From the NCBI GenBank assembly GCA_014898415.1, contig RCTD01000013.1, positions 1,539,462 through 1,603,461 of the forward strand: a DNA stretch of 64,000 bases, given 5' to 3'. Position 1 is the stretch's first letter; each line of letters begins with the position of its first letter. Positions 1-11,595 of the stretch are shown one piece after another. Below the pieces are notes generated by a model. That model did no database searches. It had not been told where the DNA came from and saw only the letters and a list, made by a program, of their open reading frames with translations. The DNA is from Stromatinia cepivora. Its lineage: Eukaryota; Ascomycota; Leotiomycetes; Helotiales; Sclerotiniaceae. The position numbers and the translations under genes are program-made.

Positions 1-407
1 TACAGACTTTTATTGAAAAGGAAGAGGTCCCGATTCCTTTCAAGTTCAATCCATCTTTTTTCTAATCAATCATACCATTATTGCAAATCTATAAATACCT
101 CCTCTATATATCATCCGAAATCCTTGATCTATATACATTCAAACCCGATAAGTTCCAATTAGAATATAAGAGAAATAAACAAACTGAACTCTTTATCATT
201 ACTTTGAAAGAATTCGATGATATGATAGATTTCTAATGGAACGAATGATATACGGAAGAGAGAGTATTGGTTGTTTTAACTGAATTTAAGAATACAAAAG
301 TTCGAAAAAAACTCGATCAAGTATTGACCGAAATCGATTTAGAATTTGAAATATTATTTGAATATTGATAGTATCATCGAGTCTTTTTCAAGTATAAATT
401 AAACATT

Positions 408-2508
408 TTGCCTTTTAACCGATTTTATAATTATAAAATCATATTGGAAAGCGAAGAAAAACAAATCTTATATTATAGCCTACTTTACAAGATATCCTTA
501 GAACAATTGAAAATTGTTAAAGAATATATTATGGATAATTTCAGTAAAGGTTTCATTGAATCCAATCAAGTTTTTTATATTACATTTGTTTTATTCGTTA
601 AAAAATCCAATAATAGTTTGAGATTCTGTATAGACTTCAGATTATTGAATTCTTTAATATATAAGGATCGGTATCCCCTCCCTTTAATTGATAAAACACT
701 TTTTCAGCTTTCCGATACTAAGGTTTTTACCAAATTCGATATTCGTCAAGCTTTCTATTGTATAAAAATAAATCCTGTTTCGGAAAAGTATACTATCTTC
801 CGAATCCGATATGGATTATATAAATGTAAGGTTGTATTATTCGGATTAACGAATAATCCTGTAATCTATCAATGTTATATAAATGATATTCTATTCGATT
901 ATTTAAACGTTTTTTATACAGTATACCTCAACAATATTTTAATCTATTCCGAAAACAAAGAAAAATATTAAATTTATATTAAATTAATTCTTGAATGATT
1001 AGAAGTTGTTGGCTTATAAACAGATCTCAAAAAATGTAAATTCAATGTTATATATATCAAGTATTTGGATTTTATCATTTCTATTAAAAGAGTAGAGATA
1101 GATCCTAAAAAGATTGAGGTAGTTGAGAATTGGATCTTTCTGATAATAATGAAAGGGATCCAATCATTCTTTAGTTTTTATAATTTTTATCGATGGTTTA
1201 TTAAGGATTATAATATAATAACGAAATCTTTTAACAAATTTACTAAAGCAAACGTTAAGTTTGTATTCGACGAAGTATACCAAAATATATTCAATATCTT
1301 GAAGAAAAAGTTTATCTTTGTTTTACTTTTACAATATTATAATCATCAACTCCCCTATATATTCGAAATAGATGTATTCGATGGAATAATTGTTAATATG
1401 TTATTACAATAGTATAACGAAGATTGGTTTTCTGTAATTTATTTCTTCAAGATTATGGTTATTGTTAAATTAAACTACAAAGTTTATAATAAGGAAATAC
1501 TATCAATCATTCGATCTTTCAACTATTGGAGAGCGGAACTCATTGGTTCATTATATAAAATCAAGGTTTATATCAATTATAAGATTCTCGAATATTTTAT
1601 AACTATCAAGATTCTCAATATCCGATAAATTTGCTGGGTAGAAGTTCTAATTGATTATAATTTCATTATTATATATTATCCTAAAAAAGATAACTCTTTT
1701 GTTAATGCCTTAATCTATTGGATCGACAAATTGGACCTTTAGAATTATACCAAAAAGAAAAATCGCCTTCAATAGTTTATTAAAGATAATTAAATTGATA
1801 TCGAAATCATAAAAAAAGCCTTACAAAAATATTATTTAAACGAAATAGCGATTACTAATATCAATTTGAATAAAATCGTTTCTCGATTCGATTTAGTTAA
1901 CTGTATTATCAAAGCAAATAAAACTATAAATAGTTTGCTAGCATTCAGAATATAAGCTATCCAAGATCATAAGTATATATCACTCCAAAATAATCTTTTA
2001 TTTTACAATGATCGCTTGGTAATATCTAACGTTGATAACCTTCAAATTTATTTGATTTGTGAAACCTATAATTCTGTTTCCATTATTCATTCTGGTATAA
2101 ATAAAATCTACCTTTTATTATCTCAACAATACTATTAGCTTAGAATACACAATACTATAATCAGATATATATACAATTGTTATACCTGCAAACGCAGTTC
2201 CGTTCTATATAATCATACCCCCGGTTTATTATATTCACTTCCGATTCTTAATTGAGTATAGTAATATATCATTATGGATTATTGTAGCTTTAATAAGGAT
2301 AAATACAGATATAACAATATTTTAATCATTATTGATTGATTAATAAAGTAAATTATCTTTATACCTTATTACAAATTAATCAATATTTAAATTCAAGTAT
2401 AATTATATCTCTATTATATATATCAATATTATAATCCTTTTAATATTATAGTATCGGATTGCGGCCCTCAATTCATATTATAATTCTGGAAGGAATTTAG
2501 CCAAATCC
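408..2508 (+). pseudogene. Retrotransposon pol relic: reverse transcriptase, RNase H, integrase N-terminal half
   Basis: The reverse transcriptase core is readable in 408-971, with motifs FVKKSNNSLRFCIDFR, LPLIDKTL and FTKFDIRQAFY. The active-site box reads YLNNILIYS instead of YxDD, so both catalytic aspartates are asparagine, consistent with G-to-A mutation. A second stretch (1065-1412) covers the connection to RNase H, which continues brokenly at about 1440-1740 with NKEILSIIRSFNYWRAEL. The integrase zinc-binding CxxC survives as YNCYTCKRSS near 2174-2205. Translation is broken by many stops. The relic is cut at 2508 by the nested copy and continues at 6195. Family assignment to Ty3/gypsy is secure from the RT, RNase H, integrase order. 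Confidence 0.9.
2504..2508. repeat. 5' target-site duplication AATCC of the nested copy
   Basis: AATCC directly precedes the TGTCACG start of the inner element and is repeated directly after its TCACA end at 6195-6199. A 5-bp duplication is typical of gypsy integrases. Confidence 0.93.
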
Positions 2509-2790
2509 TGTCACGAATCGTGAACCACAGGAGGCTAACCACGTGATACCTCTTATCTCCCACGTCCATTGATGAGCTGATCGTCCGTGCACATGCGTTA
2601 CGATTCATGCGATTTAGTATGGTAAAATGGTGACCCTAATAACACATGCGCACAACCCCGCAGCTTACGAATGGGTATTTGTATATATATATCTAATCGC
2701 TCCTTACGAGCCATAATTCTTCAGTTGTAGATTCTAAAGAACATAATTGACCCTGTTTATTCAGCTCTACTACGGCTCTTGTGCGTCACA
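2509..2790 (+). repeat. 5' LTR of the nested copy (282 bp)
   Basis: The LTR begins TGTCACGAATCG and ends GTGCGTCACA. It is GC-richer than every other LTR in the window and looks close to the unmutated ancestor. It differs from its partner at 5913-6194 almost only by transitions. Confidence 0.93.
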
Positions 2791-2810
2791 TTATCTACAA
2801 CTCATTTACA

Positions 2811-5140
2811 AGCGGATCTCAAGAAATGTGAATTCAACGTTACACGCACCAAATACTTGGACTTTATCATCTCTACTAAAGGAGTAGAGATGGATCCTGA
2901 AAAGATTGAGGTAATTGAGAATTGGACCTTTCCGATAACAATGAAAGGGATCTAATCATTCTTCGGTTTTTATAATTTTTATCGACGATTTATTAAGGAT
3001 TATAGTATAATAGCGAAATCTTTCAACGAATTCATTAAAGCAAACGTTAAATTCATATTCGACGAAGTATACCAAAATGCATTCAATATCTTGAAAAAAA
3101 AGTTTATCTTTGTTCCGTTTCTACAATACTATAATCACCGATTCCCCTGTATACTCGAAACAGACACATCCAATAGAATAGTTGCTAATATGTTATCATA
3201 ACAGTATAACGAAGATTGATTTCCCATAGCTTATTTCTCCAAAACCATAATTGCCGCTAAACTGAACTATAAAATTCATAACAAAGAAATACTGTCAATT
3301 ATTCGATCTCTCAACCATTGGAGAATGGAACTCGTCAGCTCACCATATAAAATCAAGGTTTATACCGATTATAAGGTTTTCGAATATTTCATAACTATTA
3401 AGATTCTCAATATCCGATAAACTCGCTGGATAGAAATTTTAACCAATTATAACTTCATCATTATATATCGTTCTGGAAAAAATAACCCTTTCGCCGACAC
3501 CTTAACCCGTCGGACTGACGAGTTGGATTTCCAGAATTATACCAAAAAGAAGAATCACTTTCAGTAGTTTATTAAAGATAACTAAATTGATATTGAAATC
3601 ATAAGAAAAATCTTACAAAAGTATTATTTAAACGAAATAACGATTATTAATATCGATTTAAATGAAATCACTCCTCGATTCGATTTAATTAACTATATCA
3701 TCGAAACAAATAAAACTACAGATAACTTGTTAATACTCAGAATACAAGTTACCCAAGGTTACAAATATATATCATTTCAAAATGATCTCTTACTCTACAA
3801 TAACTGTTTGATAGTACCTGATGTCGACAACCTTCGAATTTATTTGATTCGTGAAACCTATAATTCCGTTTCCATTGTTCATTTTAATATAAACAAAATC
3901 TATCTCTTATTATTTCAACAATACTACTAACCCAGAATATACGATACTGTAGTTAGATATATATACAATTGTTATGCCTACAAACACAGTTCCATTCCAC
4001 ATAATCATACCCCCGATTTATTACATCCACTTCCGATTCCTAATCGAATATAACAATATATCATTATGGATTACTATAGTTTTAATAAGGATAAATATGG
4101 ATATAACAATGTTTTAGTCATTATTGATCGATTAATGAAACAAACTATTTCCATACCTTATCATAAATCAATCGATACTCGAATTCAAATACAATTATAT
4201 CTTTACCATATATATCGATATTATAGTCCCCCTAACATTATAGTATCGGATCGTGGCCCCCAATTCATATCACAGTTCTGAAAGGAATTCAGCCAAATCC
4301 TAGAAACCGATCTCAAACCATCCACTGTTCATTATCCCCAAATCGATAATCAAACTGAGATCTATAATCAGTATCTTCAATAATGGTTAAGACTGTTTGT
4401 TAATTATTATCAAGACGATTGATCAGAATTCCTATTTATAATGGATTACACGCAACTTACTCTTCTATATGATTCCTTAGGAGGGTTTACATTTTATAAA
4501 ACCCTATACAGGTATACACCGAAATATATATAGGAATGAAAGGAAGACACTAATAAGCCAACAAATGATATAAATGTATATGATATTTATATATACATAG
4601 AATACAATAGATTAGTTTTTGCGCGAACGAAAGAAGGTTTATTGTATATTCAAGCCAAAATGTCGAAATCCACAAATGCTTATCGGCATGAGATCGATTT
4701 TGATATCGGAGATTATGTATAATTCAATATAAAGAGTTATCCTATCCAGAAACCATCCAAAAAGTTGGACTTTCCAATTCAAAGAAGATTCAAGATCATT
4801 GGTCGATCTGGGAACTCTTTTAAACTCGAATTCCTGATTACGATGAAAATTCATCCTGTTTTCCCTTTAGATCGATTATACAAGGTATATAATGATCCTT
4901 TTTCTGATTAGATATTCGAATTATTTCTGTTTATTAATATAATTGATGATTCGGAATAGAAAATAGAGAAAATCTTAATAATAAAGAAAATACGAAAAAC
5001 CTTATTATACAAAATCTTATGGCTTAATAGCGATACCGATCTTATCTAGTATCCTGTTTCCGATTTTAAAATATCATTATACCTCTTATACGATTTTCAT
5101 TTAATCAATCCAATATTGCTTGATCCTTTTAATCGATTAA
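2811..5140 (+). pseudogene. Inner-copy pol relic: RT C-terminus, RNase H, integrase, chromodomain-like tail
   Basis: The relic starts in the C-terminal RT/connection region (GFFNFYRRFI-like text near 2960). RNase H follows at about 3240-3500 with HNKEILSIIRSLNHWRMEL. Integrase is best read at 4066-4281, with core aspartates in LVIIDRL and IVSDRGPQF, then a TGG-to-TGA-type stop in the FWKEF position at about 4279. The third acidic residue follows in the PQIDNQTEIYNQYLQ segment near 4333-4380. The tail at about 4950-5140 reads as a degenerate chromodomain ending in FHLINPILLDP. The product would have bound and integrated element cDNA; it is now non-coding. Confidence 0.88.
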
Positions 5141-5479
5141 TTGATTAAATAAAGCTTTATAAAAGCAGAAAAGATAATTATAATTATATGAATAACGATT
5201 CATTTATAAAACCAAAGAAAAGAAAAGTATTCTTCAATATAGTAGATTAGATATTATGATTTTATAATAATGTATATATATACAATCGTGAAAGGATCAA
5301 AAACCCATACAAATTCGAGGGAATTTGATTGTATACATATATAGCCCGAACTCTATACAACAGACGAACTGCCACCACCAAAACAATACGAAGGCAATAT
5401 ATATCTATGATCATTTCAAAAAAATCATACAAAAGGAAGCTTGAACATGGTAAAAATGAAATATAATGTTACCCCTGTT

Positions 5480-5810
5480 GATTTCGTTCAATTTGGTCAA
5501 TTTAGTTGATTTGGTTAATTTAATCAATTTGATCGATTAACTTGATCAATTTCGGAATTGATTATATTAATCATCCATCATTACTATACCATAATTCAAT
5601 TTCCTTCCCTTTTCTATTGAAACTTTTTCCTTTTAAAGGTTCCCCAAATCAAGAAAAATACAAATCAATATTAATTTAATCAATTGATAAACGATTTGGT
5701 TGATTTGATCAATTCATTCGTCATTTTGATCAATTTGATCGATTAATTTGATCAATTTGGTCAATTTCCATTAAATTGATTAAATCAACCAAAATAATCA
5801 ATCTAATTGA
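5480..5810 (+). repeat. TTGATCAA/TTGGTCAATTT palindrome-rich 3' region of the element
   Basis: Two clusters (about 5485-5560 and 5690-5800) are built from short units such as TTTGGTCAA, TTTGATCAA and TTGATCGATTAA, many of them self-complementary around GATC. The same clusters recur at about 7390-7445 and 7585-7700 in the outer copy and 40320-40380 and 40500-40620 in the third copy, always between the chromodomain-like segment and the 3' LTR. They are part of the element. RIP may have raised the palindromicity by turning GGTC into GATC. Function is unknown; RNA structure is one possibility. Confidence 0.75.
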
Positions 5811-5912
5811 TTTAAAGTTTATGAACCTTTACAAAACCTGGTTTCCGATGAAATAACAATGAAATAGAGGAATGAAATATTCGAGGGCAAGTTTTTCCGA
5901 AGGGGGAGGTAA

Positions 5913-6194
5913 TATCACGAATCGTAAACTATAGAAGACTAACCACATGATACCTCTTATCTTCTACATCCATTGATGAACTGATCGTCCGTGCATATGC
6001 ATTACGATTCATACGATTTAGTATAATAAAATAATGACCCTAATAATATATATATACAACCCTACAGCTTACGAATAAATATTTGTATATATATATTTAG
6101 TCGCTCTTTACGAGCTATAGTTCTTCAGTTGTAGATTCTAAAGAATATAATTGACCCTGTTTATTCAGCTCTACTACGGCTCTTGTGCGTCACA
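5913..6194 (+). repeat. 3' LTR of the nested copy (282 bp)
   Basis: Begins TATCACGAATCG (TGT changed to TAT) after the purine run AAGGGGGAGGTAA and ends TGCGTCACA. The first 200 bases carry many C-to-T and G-to-A changes relative to 2509-2790; the last ~60 bases carry almost none. Confidence 0.92.
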
Positions 6195-6199
6195 AATCC
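6195..6199. repeat. 3' target-site duplication AATCC of the nested copy
   Basis: Matches 2504-2508. After removing 2509-6199 the outer integrase reads continuously through AGCCAAATCCTAGGAATCG, as in the uninterrupted copies. Confidence 0.93.
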
Positions 6200-7060
6200 T
6201 AGGAATCGATTTCAAACTATCTATTGTTTATTATCCCCAAATCGATAATCAAATTGAAATCTATAATCAATATCTTCAGCAATAGTTAAGGTCGTTTGTT
6301 AATTACTATCAAAACGATTGGTCAGAATTCCTATTTATGATAGATTACATACAATTTACTCTTCTATATAATTCCTTAAAAGAGTTTACATCCTATGAAA
6401 CCCTATACGGGCATGTATCGAAACATATATAAGAATAGAAGGAAGACGCTGGTAAGCTAACAGACGATATGAATATATGTGATATCTGTATATATACAGA
6501 ACGCAATAGATTAGTTTTTATACAAACGAAAGAAGGCCTATTACATATCTAAACCAAAATATCGAAATCCATAAATATTTATTAGCATAAGATCGATTTC
6601 GATATTGGAGATTATATATAATTCAATATAAAGAGTTATTCTATCTAAAGATCATTCAAGAAACTGGATTTCCCAATTTAAGAAAGATTCAAGATCATTA
6701 GTCGATCTGGAAGCTCTTTTAAGCTTGAACTCCTGATTACGATGAAAATTCATCCTGTTTTCCTTCTAGATCGATTATGTAAGGTATATAACGATCCTCT
6801 TTTTGATCAGATATTCGAATTACTTTTGTTTATTAATATAATTGATGATTCGGAATGGAAAGTGGAGAAGATCCTAGCAATAAAGAAAGCACGAAAAACT
6901 CTACTATACAGAGTCTCGTAGCTTAATAGCGATACCGATCTTATTTGGTATCCTGTTTTCGATCTTAAAATATTATTATACTTCTTACACGATTTTCACC
7001 TGGCCAATCCAACATTGTTTGGTCCTCCTAATCGATTAATTGATTGAATAAAGCTTTATA
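6200..7060 (+). pseudogene. Outer-copy pol relic: integrase C-terminal half and chromodomain-like tail
   Basis: This continues the integrase of the outer copy. The segment near 6850-7040 gives the clearest view of the C-terminal module: EWKVEKILAIKKARKTLLY, then a stop, LNSDTDLIWYPV, then HDFHLANPTLFGPP. The spacing of ExEKIL, the xWYP position and the terminal FHxxxP resembles the chromodomain of chromoviruses, which targets integration to modified chromatin. Several tryptophan positions are now stop codons (TGG to TAG/TGA). Chromodomain identity rests on pattern resemblance only. Confidence 0.75.
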
Positions 7061-7804
7061 AAAACGAAAAGGATAATTATAATTATATAGATAACAATTC
7101 ATTTATAAAACTAAGAGAAAGAAAAGTGTTCTTCAATATAGCAAATTAGATGTTATAATTTTATAATGGTATATATGTATATGATTGTGAAAGGATCGAA
7201 AACCCATACAAATTCGAGAGAATTTGATTATATACATACATGGCCCAAACTCTATACAACAGATGAGCTGCTATCACCAAGATAATACAAAAGCAATATA
7301 TTTTAAAAACTTATGTCTATAATCATTTCAAAAATCATATAAAAGGAAACTTGAATATAATAAGAACGAAATATAACATTACCCCTATCGATTTCGTTCA
7401 ATTTGGTTAATTTGGTCAATTTGGTCGATTAATTTGATCGATTTCGGAATTGACCATATTAATCACCCATTATCACTATATCATAATTCAACCTCCTTCC
7501 CTTTTCTATTGAAACTTTTTCCTTTTAGAGATTCCCCAAATTAAGGAGAATATAAATCAATATTAATTTAATTAATTGATGAACGATTTGATCGATTTGG
7601 TCAATTCATTCGTCATTTTGATCAATTTGGTCGATTAATTTGATCAATTTGGTCAATTTCTATTAAATTGACCAAATCAATCAAAATGATCAATCTAATT
7701 GATTTAAAGTTTATAAACCTTTACAAAATCTGATTTCTGATGAAATAACAATAGAACAAAGGAATGAAATATTCGAGGGCGAGTTTTTCCAAAGGGGAGA
7801 GTAA

Positions 7805-8086
7805 TATTACAAATTGTAAATTATAAAAGATTAACTATATGATACCTCTTATTTTTTATATCAATTTATAAATTGATCATCTGTATATATACATTACAAA
7901 TCATACGATTTAATATAATAAAATGATAACCCTAATAATACTTATATACAATCCTACAGCCTACAAATAGATATTTGTATATATATATCTAATCGCTTTT
8001 TACAAGCTATAATTCTTCAATTGTAGATTCTAAAGAACATAATTGACCCTGTTTATTCAGCTCTACTACGGCTCTTATGCGTCACA
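7805..8086 (+). repeat. 3' LTR of the outer copy (282 bp)
   Basis: Begins TATTACAAATTG and ends GCGTCACA. The first ~230 bases are strongly AT-shifted; the final ~46 bases (ending GGCTCTTATGCGTCACA) match the unmutated LTR at 2745-2790 almost exactly. Confidence 0.92.
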
Positions 8087-8386
8087 CATCCATTCAAGAA
8101 ACTTATAAAACTCACAGAACAACACCTTCCTACTCCCAATCGCAAGAGCAAAATGTATTCCAAATTTTACGAAAAGATTCTAATTAATACGATCTATAAT
8201 TACATATATAATCATGTAATCATACATTGTAGTTCCCGCTCTCGCCCCCTCTCTTTGAATGACCACAATCATCGTGTTATCCGAGTACGAGTAGCTATAA
8301 ACATCAAGTACCCATTTCCTACAAAAACCTCGACAAATATCTAATCATAACTCTCTCTAAATTTAACATTCTCTATTTTCAACCCT

Positions 8387-9978
8387 CTAAAAAGATTCAT
8401 GCTGTGTGATGCTCCCCTGACTTCTAAGACCTCCTCTCGTAGGTTCCTCCGGCTCTTTAAAGTTTCCCTCAACTAACTTCTTCATCTTCTTTATCATATT
8501 CTGATATTTTTCTGCCGGAACATAATCGATCTGAGGAACGAAATCATCAAAGCCAAATTGAAATTCGAATCTCCTCACATTCTTCAATTGCTTTAAAGGT
8601 TTGAACATGTTGGCATCCATGAATAATTCCGTAGCTCGAATATTAGCCTCAAGATCTGCTTTGTCTTGTTTATCATCCATTTCCTTGACTGCATCTTCAT
8701 CATCTTCGTCAAGTGATTCGGCATCTAGTTTTGTGTCGGCTGTGATTTCCACGAGTAAGTTGATGGTGAGTTTATTGATAACTTGAGATTTTGATATGAG
8801 CCTGACAAAGTCTTTGACGAATGTCAAGGTTCCTAGATAGTTGCGGAATTTGGTTACATCTTCAGAGTCTAGTTTCCAGGTGTCGATGTCGAGAAAGAAT
8901 TGAATGCCCTCGGTATGTTCATCTTCCAATGCACAATCGAAGAGAACCTTTTGAAATTTGGCGAATATGTGAGGCTCCATCCAACCACCCAAGTCTTCTT
9001 TATCGTATCGTATGGTGCCACCAGGGAATCTTTTCGCGACAGCTGTGAGAGGATCGTGTCTCCATGGGGTATAACCATACCTGCTTCCCCACCTCAGACT
9101 CTTATTTGATAAAAAGAATAGATCATTAGAGTTGACGACAATCGTGCCTTCGGTGAATAATAGTGACGAGGCTTCTTCGTGTATTTGTTTGTTAAGTCGC
9201 AAAATTTCGGGGTACATGCGATATTCTTCGAAGTCGGTGTCCTCAGAGCCCGTTTCCCACTTTTCTTGTCCATTTGCTATTCTTCGAGCTGTTCCTCCGT
9301 CTTCTAAGTCTACAATTTCGATAGGGTCGGCTGCAGGAGTTGCCTGGCTGGCTTCATTAAGAATCGACTCTGCTTCGGGATTTGATGGAAACTCTGGATC
9401 AACATCCATTAATTGATCCTCTCCATCCTGTTGCACCATTGACCACAATAAAGATCCCAGTCCGTCTATACCACCAGGTCCATCATATTCTATCTCCATA
9501 TCTGAATTGTCGCCATCGAATGAGATTGTATCTTCGTCGGTCCAATCATCTGATGTGCTCTCGTTATCTTTATGCCTACAACCATCTTTCGGTTGTCCTG
9601 GTTCGATGCTAATGAAGCCTGAGGGAAGAAGTAAGTATCGATATATCTCTAATCGAATTTCTATATTTTTATTAGTAGATGCATGAAGGGTTAATAAGCC
9701 GAAATATTACCTTTCGGAACAGAGAGAAGTTTGGATGGCCTATCTGGTGTAGGAATCGCTGCAGGATGATCTGCATAAGGGTGAGGTTTCGGTAATAGAG
9801 CGTTTTCCTTTTCCTTTTCCCTTTCTTTTTTGAGCTCTTTAATATAATTGTCGAACTCATCTAATTGAGCTCTAGACGCGTCGCCACTTGCCACGGTCTT
9901 CATTAGATCTTTCAAATGATTATCCGTTCTCGCCCTAACCGCTATTGATTGAACAGCATCGGGACCGTAGTCTGTCAT
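8387..9978 (-). CDS. Uncharacterised two-exon protein, 2EXR/F-box-like class
   Basis: Exon 1 runs 9978-9711 and exon 2 9618-8387, separated by a 92-bp GT-AG intron (9619-9710) that restores one frame (junction KGFISIEPGQP), giving about 499 aa. An in-frame ATG at 10008 would add ten residues; MTDYGPDAV is the simpler start. The N-terminal 60 residues end in a Lys/Glu-rich helix, followed by acidic low-complexity sequence. The segment YPEILRLNKQIHEEASSLLFTE is the 'rows of rooms' motif common in fungal F-box/2EXR-type proteins, but no clear F-box is visible. A second acidic run (LDEDDEDAVKEMDDKQDKAD) lies in the C-terminal third. It is the first intact gene beside the retrotransposon nest. Function unknown. 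Confidence 0.8.
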
Positions 9979-10008
9979 TTTCGCGTATGAAAAGGGTATG
10001 TTGTACAA

Positions 10009-10947
10009 ACTTTGGATATTGAAGATGGAGATAATTAAAGATTATTTTATGACCTCAATAAAATTCTAGATTATCGCGGGGTATTCTAAAACTAACCGTA
10101 TTTGGTAAAGCGTCAATTGAGCTAATTGAGACAGCATTAGGAATGGAAAGGACGAGCTAGGAATGAGGGGGAAGGGGGATGAGAAGACAATTATGAAAAC
10201 CATGACACTGTCTGTATATATCGAAATTTGCTACCACGCCAGTACTTTGGTACTGAATTTCTTGTATGAATTTGGCTAATGAATGAGATTTAGATTTCCA
10301 GCACATCAGCACATCAGCACATCAGCTCACCAGATACCGGCACTCAGACCATACAAACGTTGATAGCGTATGAAAACTCTCATCCTCATCCTCTCCATTG
10401 GATCCTTAGGCCAAAGTTTGAGCTCCCTATATCCTGTCGATTCTGTTATTTATTCTTATCCTGCCCAACTATTTTGAGAACCCGCCCCAATTTTTATCGG
10501 GACATAAAGGAGAATGAAAGAAGGTATATCACATGAAAATCCTATCATCCTATTTCATCCTGATCCGTTCATATCCTCCTTAGCCTTTCAAGGTTTCCAT
10601 TGGAATCATTCCCGTCTATTCTTACTTAGAGAATAGGATGTGATGGGAGATTTCAAAGGCTGAGCGTCGATGTTGACGATGACTCCTGTAGAATGGCGTT
10701 GCATATGTCTGATCTACCAAGAAGACAAACCTGATGAATATCAGAGATATACCCTTGAAATATGACATGCAATACGATCTTCTCCCATTGAACAAGACAA
10801 TGACTGAGACCACCAAACATAGAGAGAATATTGAATATAAACATTAACAGAATATGAATCATAAACCATCCACGCCATCGCCTCAAAAAATACTATCTAC
10901 TACTATCATCAACATAAGAAGAGTCCGAGTCAAGAACCTCGATATAT
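10009..10947. other. Intergenic region with a small tandem repeat
   Basis: No supported gene. Contains three tandem copies of the octamer CAGCACAT at 10299-10322. Short open frames on the minus strand at 10622-10886 have no recognisable domain. It should hold the promoter of the gene ending at 8387 and the upstream part of neighbouring signals. Confidence 0.5.
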
Positions 10948-11595
10948 TCAATCTTCCTCATCAGCTTCCGTCCAAACCCCTCCCTCCACAACCCCAAACT
11001 CCTCTCCCGAATCCGCATGCATAAGCCTCACCCTCGGACAACACCAAAGCGGATTCTCTCTCCTCAACTCCTTCAAATCCCTCATAATACCCCTCAAATA
11101 ATGTCCCCGAGGTTGCCAAGTATTGCAATCCTCCCCCTTAGCCACCAATTCCACTTCTCGTAACCCCCTCATCTTCGACATCATCTCCAAATTATAATGT
11201 CCAAAATACGCCGCATCTTCAACCTGTATTTCCAATCTTCTTATCCCTTCGAGTTCTTCCCCCGTTAAGTAGGTAATTATTCCATCTGCGAGGTCGATGG
11301 TGTCGGTGTCAAAGTTTATGTAGATGTAGCATGGGGAATGCTCGGTGCGGAAAAGTGGTTTGTAGTGGGTGAGGGCTTCGGCGCGGGATTCGTGGCAGAT
11401 GTGTAGGAGGGATGGGATGGGGGTGGTTGAAGTATAGGATTTTAAGTAGCGACGGTGACTTGATTTGATAATGGATTTTTCGCTGTTTATTTTGACGGTA
11501 CGCGGTTCATTGAGGAGTATGCAGTATATCTTAAGGCGGAGTTCATAGGGGAGAGAAGGGAAGAAGTGGAATTGAGTTAGGGGAGCTGTTGCCAT
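10948..11595 (-). CDS. 2EXR domain-containing protein (215 aa)
   Basis: A single-exon gene. Residues 10-30 read FHFFPSLPYELRLKIYCILL, the F-box-like first helix pair of the 2EXR family, and residues 62-74 read SLLHICHESRAEA, the second family signature. The rest is a mixed alpha/beta segment with RRLEIQVEDA and LREVELVAKG strands and an acidic C-terminus. The family is expanded in Leotiomycetes and Eurotiomycetes; its role is not established, and a link to ubiquitin ligases is only suggested by the F-box resemblance. The length is usual for the family and no frame damage is visible. A related 2EXR gene lies at 14765-15589. Confidence 0.85.
   Translation of the reverse strand: MATAPLTQFHFFPSLPYELRLKIYCILLNEPRTVKINSEKSIIKSSHRRYLKSYTSTTPIPSLLHICHESRAEALTHYKPLFRTEHSPCYIYINFDTDTIDLADGIITYLTGEELEGIRRLEIQVEDAAYFGHYNLEMMSKMRGLREVELVAKGEDCNTWQPRGHYLRGIMRDLKELRRENPLWCCPRVRLMHADSGEEFGVVEGGVWTEADEED

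Larger units (their letters stand above)
2509..6194 (+). mobile_element. Nested, internally deleted copy of the same gypsy element (3686 bp)
   Basis: This copy is bounded by 282-bp LTRs (2509-2790, 5913-6194) and flanked by the target duplication AATCC. It sits inside the integrase region of the outer copy, in the same orientation. After the 5' LTR only about 20 bp of the usual leader remain (TTATCTACAACTCATTTACA); the sequence then jumps into the reverse transcriptase, so gag, protease and most of RT are missing compared with 33971-41012. RNase H, integrase, chromodomain-like segment and 3' region follow. Its 5' third is the least mutated retrotransposon sequence in the window, but stop codons still interrupt every frame. 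It is non-autonomous and dead. Confidence 0.93.
1..8086 (+). mobile_element. Ty3/gypsy chromovirus-type LTR retrotransposon, 3' part, RIP-mutated and split by a nested copy
   Basis: This is the 3' part of an LTR retrotransposon; its 5' LTR and gag lie before the window. Position 1 aligns with about 36617 of the complete copy at 33971-41012. Reading onward it has reverse transcriptase, RNase H and integrase up to 2508, is interrupted by a second copy (2509-6194), resumes in integrase at 6195, and ends with a chromodomain-like segment, a polypurine stretch (about 7789-7804) and a 3' LTR ending TCACA at 8086. Every reading frame is broken by many stops, and differences from the other copies are almost all C/T or G/A, as RIP produces. 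It cannot encode active enzymes. The 5-bp target duplication cannot be checked because the left end is missing; the five bases after the LTR are CATCC. Confidence 0.93.

Noticed and set aside
5480..5810. CRISPR-like array of TTGATCAA units
   Set aside because: The units are short, irregular and without spacers, they lie inside a retrotransposon, and the genome is fungal.
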